Shown here: one piece after another, positions 21,425 to 25,368 of the stretch
How the letters are laid out: every line of letters begins with the position of its first letter
Numbering within the stretch: position 1 is the first letter of the stretch
NCBI GenBank assembly: GCA_030593225.1
Contig: JAUVHP010000005.1
Coordinates: 1 to 25,368 of the forward strand
Direction of reading: 5' to 3'
Length of the DNA stretch: 25,368 nt
Source: an archaeon
GTDB lineage: Archaea > Nanobdellota > Nanobdellia > Pacearchaeales > GW2011-AR1
Notes under the pieces: model-generated
The model's database searches: none
What the model saw: only the letters and a program-made list of their open reading frames with translations
What the model was told of the DNA's origin: nothing
Position numbers and translations under genes: made by a program

Positions 21425-24400
21425 AAACACAAAAATTATTCACAATAGGAATTTTCCTAATACTAGTCGCAACACTTTTAGTCTCTGCTGCTGATTATTC
21501 GCGTTCAAATCCTCAGCTAACACAACCAGGATTAAATTCTGTAAATTATAATTACGGAACAAAAGTAGAAATCTCTCCATTACAAACAGACCCAAACAGA
21601 TGCGAAAAAGGACAAGATTTCTTAATTCAAGTCGCACCATTTGGTTGCACCCCAGCAGTTGTACGAAGTGATTTACTAGAAGAACAAAATGTACCTGTCT
21701 TTTGCCAATTAGCAGCAACGCAAATTAATCCACTAATTAAAGTAGATGCAATCAACTATATTTCATTCAAAGGCAAAATGCCAGAAGGAATCTCAGGGGT
21801 GGGCTTTCATCCAGCACAAGCAGCAATTTCAAACTCAAGAAAAACTTTACTTAATTCCCCAGTTTTAGAAAACATAGGTTATGCAGTAATAGTTTTAGAA
21901 AAACAAAAAAACGAATCATCAATGCCAGATATAATAAGTGGAACCTTAACAGCAAATATAAAATACGATGTCAAAAATACTTTTGGTGTAGGAAAAGCAA
22001 CATATTACCTTCCAGAATTAACACAAACTGATTGGGAAAATAAATTTACTCAATATGGATTTTGGAGAAACAAGGGTTACTTAAGAGCAGATAGCATTGG
22101 CACAAACTCTGCAACAATAAGTGTATATTCTGATGAAAACAACAAAATTTCAACAGTAACTTTAGCAAAAGGAAAAACCTCTTCTCAAATAAATTTGCCA
22201 GGCTTTTATTGTTTAGCAGGAATGAGTTTAAGATTAGATGGTTTGGAAAATCCAACAACAAGAGCAAAATTTAATATTAATGGAGAAATAGTTGAAGTTG
22301 GAGAAGGGGAACAATTTCTTGAAAACAGATGTTCTATTCCACGAGGAGGAATAAATAAAAAAGGATTAACACAAGAAACAAAAGTTAGATGTAAGAGCGA
22401 CGACAAAATAGAAAACTTTAATTTAAGAATAAGCCCAAGAATAAATTTAGAAATAAATGGGGTTGTAAAAGATTATGAAATTGGAGATTATTTATATGCG
22501 ACATCAGATAATGAAAAAGCTGTTTACTTGGGCTATATTGGAACAAAGAAAAATTCTGAAAAATTAAAAGATTCTTATATAATACTTTTTTCAATGCCAA
22601 GACATGATGAATCTGGACTAAGTGAATCTGAATTAGTTGAAGTAAGTAATTTTGATAAACTAACTAGAAATTCAGATTTTAGTGTTGGGGTTTTTAATGC
22701 TTTTGCAGATTTAATAAAATTTGGAATTTCTGGTGCAGACCAACTTAGAAAGTATTTTGGTAAAGGAAAATCTTTTGCAAAAATTCCTTATGATAAATTT
22801 TCCAATGCAATAGAATTCAAAGATTCAAAAATAAAAATAATTGGATTTGCAGAACCAACAGACACTACTCTCAATACAGACGCTGCTAAAAATTATAATT
22901 TTGCAATGTATGATTATAGAAAAATAATTGACAGTTTCCCAAGCACAAAAGAAAACGACCACCTTATGGATGAAACACAAAAAACAGAAAATATTCTAGA
23001 ACAAGAAACTTTTGGAGAACAAGCTTTTGTTAATGCAATTCGATTAGCAAAAACAACTGAACAGAAAAAAACAATGTTAAGTTTATGTCAAGAATTCAAA
23101 GAAAAATTTCCAAAATCAAAAACAGACCTTTCTAAAGAATGTGACAACCCTTACAAAAACTCAAATAAAGAATTATCAACTCAAAATGTTTTAATAAATA
23201 ATAGGGTAAAAAGTATTTCTTTTGAAGGAATTTACGAACCATCGTTAAAAGAATTTAGTGCAGTTGTAAGAATTAGAAATGCTAGTGGATCTGCAGAACA
23301 ACATACTTTAACAAAAGACACACCAATTTATTTATCAAATAATTCAAACGAATTCATAGAGTTAGTGGACTTAGAGCAAAATTATGCAATAGTAAGAGTT
23401 AATATTCCTTCAAAAACAATTAAAGGGAAAGTTGAACAAGCAATATCATCTTCAAATAAAAAATTAGAAAAAAATAAAGGCGTAGGAATTGGAGGATATA
23501 TTTTTACTGTAACAGAAATTAATATTAAAAAAGTTGCAAAAATTTCAGTCCTTCCAAAAATAGATAATGCAGGAACTTCTGCAAATTTTAGTTTTAATAT
23601 TGGAATAGAAAAAAGATCAATACAATTAGCCCCAGATGAAATAGAAGACAGAATAAAAGATTTAGAAGAATTCATAAAAGACTGGAGTGAAATCTCAAAT
23701 AAATTAGGAGACACAATAAAAAAATTTAATACAGCTTGTCTTGCAACAGGAATAATTCTAACTGCTAAAAATTTCTTTGATAACACTGAAGGAAAATCAA
23801 TAGCACGAAATAAAGTAATGCGAAGTCCAGGCGGCTGGGTAGATATTTGCAAAGAAAAAGTTGCTAGTAAAGAAGAAGGTTCCTCTTCAATAAATGATTG
23901 TTTATTAACAAACTCAGACAAAATTGATAAAGATGTAGAAACATACTATAGTGCAATAGAAAATATAAAAATCACAGAAGAAAACAAAGATGCAGAAACT
24001 TCTAAACTTGCAACCTCATTAGAAAAACAAGGAAAAATTACAAATCCTCAAAACTCTCAAGAATTTATAGACACAACAAATATCATCAAATCATTTAATT
24101 ACAAAGGTGAAAATAACACAATACAATTATCTCAAACACGTGACTTAAAATCAATTGAAACAGCTTTGAATAATAATCCAAGTGAAGAGTTAAAAAATTT
24201 ACTTAATTTGCAAAAATACAAAATTCTTTCAGATATTAATGTTAATGTTCAAGACCAAGTTATACAAAAATCCCTTTTAGAAGAAATAAGCCAAAAAGAT
24301 GGAATAAGTTCTACAGGAAGCGTAGGAATTTACAATAGAAAAGATTCAATACAAGGAGTTTATGATGGGAGAACAACAACTAAAGCATTTGGAGAAATTT

Positions 24401-25368
24401 CTACTGCAGAAAAGCCGATAGAAAAAGTTCAGATAATTACATATAGTGGAGGTAAATATATTTTAAAATTAGACGAGGTAAAAAAGAATGAATATATTGT
24501 AGAAGATGTCTATAACACTGATGGAATAAAATTAACAAGTGAAAAACCTGTAACAGAATTTGATAAAGAAAAATATGATGTAAATGCTGAAGAAATCAAA
24601 CAAATTTTCACTTTCAAAGAATACGACAAAGCAACCTATCAAAATAAATTTAAAGACGCAGAAGTGAAGTATTTTGAGACAGTGCCGTATAAGGGAATGC
24701 CTGCACAGGTGCCGTTTGATTTGGAGAATGGATGGTATGCTGCGATGAAGCAAACTCTTTCAACAGGAGGACAAATAAGAACTTATGATGCATCTGGTGC
24801 AATTTCAAGTTTTTATTTATGTAATGTCGGAGAAAATGGAAAAGCAGAATTCAATTCAGGAATAAGAGATGATATCTGTAGAGGATATAATCCTGGAACA
24901 GGACGTATTGTTAATGGCTTTGAGGGACTTTCAAAATCAGAAGAAGATAGTTTAGTGAGAAAAGCTATTAGTGCAATTGCCAATGCTAAAAAAGGATATA
25001 AATCAGGTGTAACTTCTGTGTATATTGGTAGGCAAAAAATTGATGTAGGAATGCCAGAAGTCGGAGTTCCAGAAATGCAGTGCCAAGATTTTATGTCACC
25101 AAAAGATTGTAATTTATTATTTAATGTTTGCGACCCTGTTGTCTGTCCGTCAAGCAGGTGTAATATGGGAGGAACACATTATGTAAGTAATGTAATTCAA
25201 TCAGGAATCATAGGAAGCATAGCATTGTGTCTACCAAATATGAAAGAAAACATTTTCGTGCCAATCTGCCTTACAGGATTAAAAGCAGGAATAGATATGT
25301 TATTATCTGTATTCACAGGCTACAGAGATTGCTTACAAACACAACTTGATACAGGAGAAACAATAGGA
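21421..25368 (+). CDS. very large secreted surface protein, 3' end outside the window
   Basis: At least 1316 residues; the frame is open to the last base. A signal peptide (about 1-23, ending VSAAD) is followed by a mostly extracellular region. Around residues 61-105, DPNRCEKGQDFLIQVAPFGC, CTPAVVRSD and VPVFCQLAATQINPLIKVD look strongly constrained. Lys/Glu-rich helical parts lie at about 740-940. Residues 1081-1112 (KYFETVPYKGMPAQVPFDLE) open a Cys-rich, probably folded module that leads to a hydrophobic stretch near 1255-1305. The codons at 24664-24750 are G-ending far more often than elsewhere. No enzyme motif. Overlaps the upstream gene by ATGA. Probably an adhesin or surface machine component; true length unknown. 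Confidence 0.8.
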   Translation, partial: MKTQKLFTIGIFLILVATLLVSAADYSRSNPQLTQPGLNSVNYNYGTKVEISPLQTDPNRCEKGQDFLIQVAPFGCTPAVVRSDLLEEQNVPVFCQLAATQINPLIKVDAINYISFKGKMPEGISGVGFHPAQAAISNSRKTLLNSPVLENIGYAVIVLEKQKNESSMPDIISGTLTANIKYDVKNTFGVGKATYYLPELTQTDWENKFTQYGFWRNKGYLRADSIGTNSATISVYSDENNKISTVTLAKGKTSSQINLPGFYCLAGMSLRLDGLENPTTRAKFNINGEIVEVGEGEQFLENRCSIPRGGINKKGLTQETKVRCKSDDKIENFNLRISPRINLEINGVVKDYEIGDYLYATSDNEKAVYLGYIGTKKNSEKLKDSYIILFSMPRHDESGLSESELVEVSNFDKLTRNSDFSVGVFNAFADLIKFGISGADQLRKYFGKGKSFAKIPYDKFSNAIEFKDSKIKIIGFAEPTDTTLNTDAAKNYNFAMYDYRKIIDSFPSTKENDHLMDETQKTENILEQETFGEQAFVNAIRLAKTTEQKKTMLSLCQEFKEKFPKSKTDLSKECDNPYKNSNKELSTQNVLINNRVKSISFEGIYEPSLKEFSAVVRIRNASGSAEQHTLTKDTPIYLSNNSNEFIELVDLEQNYAIVRVNIPSKTIKGKVEQAISSSNKKLEKNKGVGIGGYIFTVTEINIKKVAKISVLPKIDNAGTSANFSFNIGIEKRSIQLAPDEIEDRIKDLEEFIKDWSEISNKLGDTIKKFNTACLATGIILTAKNFFDNTEGKSIARNKVMRSPGGWVDICKEKVASKEEGSSSINDCLLTNSDKIDKDVETYYSAIENIKITEENKDAETSKLATSLEKQGKITNPQNSQEFIDTTNIIKSFNYKGENNTIQLSQTRDLKSIETALNNNPSEELKNLLNLQKYKILSDINVNVQDQVIQKSLLEEISQKDGISSTGSVGIYNRKDSIQGVYDGRTTTKAFGEISTAEKPIEKVQIITYSGGKYILKLDEVKKNEYIVEDVYNTDGIKLTSEKPVTEFDKEKYDVNAEEIKQIFTFKEYDKATYQNKFKDAEVKYFETVPYKGMPAQVPFDLENGWYAAMKQTLSTGGQIRTYDASGAISSFYLCNVGENGKAEFNSGIRDDICRGYNPGTGRIVNGFEGLSKSEEDSLVRKAISAIANAKKGYKSGVTSVYIGRQKIDVGMPEVGVPEMQCQDFMSPKDCNLLFNVCDPVVCPSSRCNMGGTHYVSNVIQSGIIGSIALCLPNMKENIFVPICLTGLKAGIDMLLSVFTGYRDCLQTQLDTGETIG

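Noticed and set aside
21440..24753. Several minus-strand open frames opposite the giant surface gene
   Set aside because: They are low-complexity, Leu/Phe-rich translations typical of antisense reading of an AT-rich gene, without promoters or family motifs.

Overview
The window looks like a chromosomal segment of a small, AT-rich archaeon, most likely a DPANN lineage of the Pacearchaeota/Woesearchaeota kind. SRP54, FtsY, ribosomal proteins eS1 (S3Ae) and eL42 (L44e), a GINS replication subunit and the archaeal-type phosphoglycerate mutase ApgM are all archaeal. Two tRNA genes carry introns. Most genes have a TATA-like box about 25-28 bp before the start codon, which suggests largely leaderless transcription. 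No rRNA, CRISPR array, transposase or integrase gene was seen.

Layout. 1-3.3 kb: SRP54 flanked by two cysteine-rich surface proteins, one with thrombospondin-type-1-like motifs. 3.4-8.9 kb: membrane proteins and a carbohydrate cluster (Gfo/Idh/MocA oxidoreductase, GT4 glycosyltransferase, GH130-type enzyme), with a hairpin-rich tandem repeat before the glycosyltransferase. 8.9-9.4 kb: a stretch without long genes that holds three tiny co-oriented reading frames, two of them sharing the N-terminus MIKKIWKWFRELF. 9.5-13.7 kb: FtsY, ApgM, GINS, a HicBA toxin-antitoxin pair and a small-membrane-protein/YbjQ pair. 13.8-16.2 kb: an 812-residue surface protein. 16.3-18.8 kb: tRNA-Thr(UGU) with a 19-nt intron, a duplicated tRNA 3' end, a RelE-like toxin with DUF2683-like antitoxin, eS1 and eL42, an HTH-like small protein, and a tRNA-Val(GAC) that appears to be split by two introns. 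18.8-25.4 kb: plus-strand genes, including a tightly packed operon (overlapping stops and starts, Shine-Dalgarno motifs) with a type-IV-pilin-like N-terminus on a 611-residue protein, two tiny membrane peptides and a secreted protein of more than 1316 residues that runs off the window.

Functionally, the SRP pair targets proteins to the membrane, and much of the rest is cell-surface material that would be its clients. The best candidate for an undescribed system is the 19.16-25.37 kb surface operon. The most unusual nucleic-acid features are the two tRNA genes (an A19-U56 elbow pair in tRNA-Thr; a 10-nt direct repeat around a putative 5' intron in tRNA-Val), a palindromic TATA element centred between two divergent starts, and the structured repeat before the glycosyltransferase.
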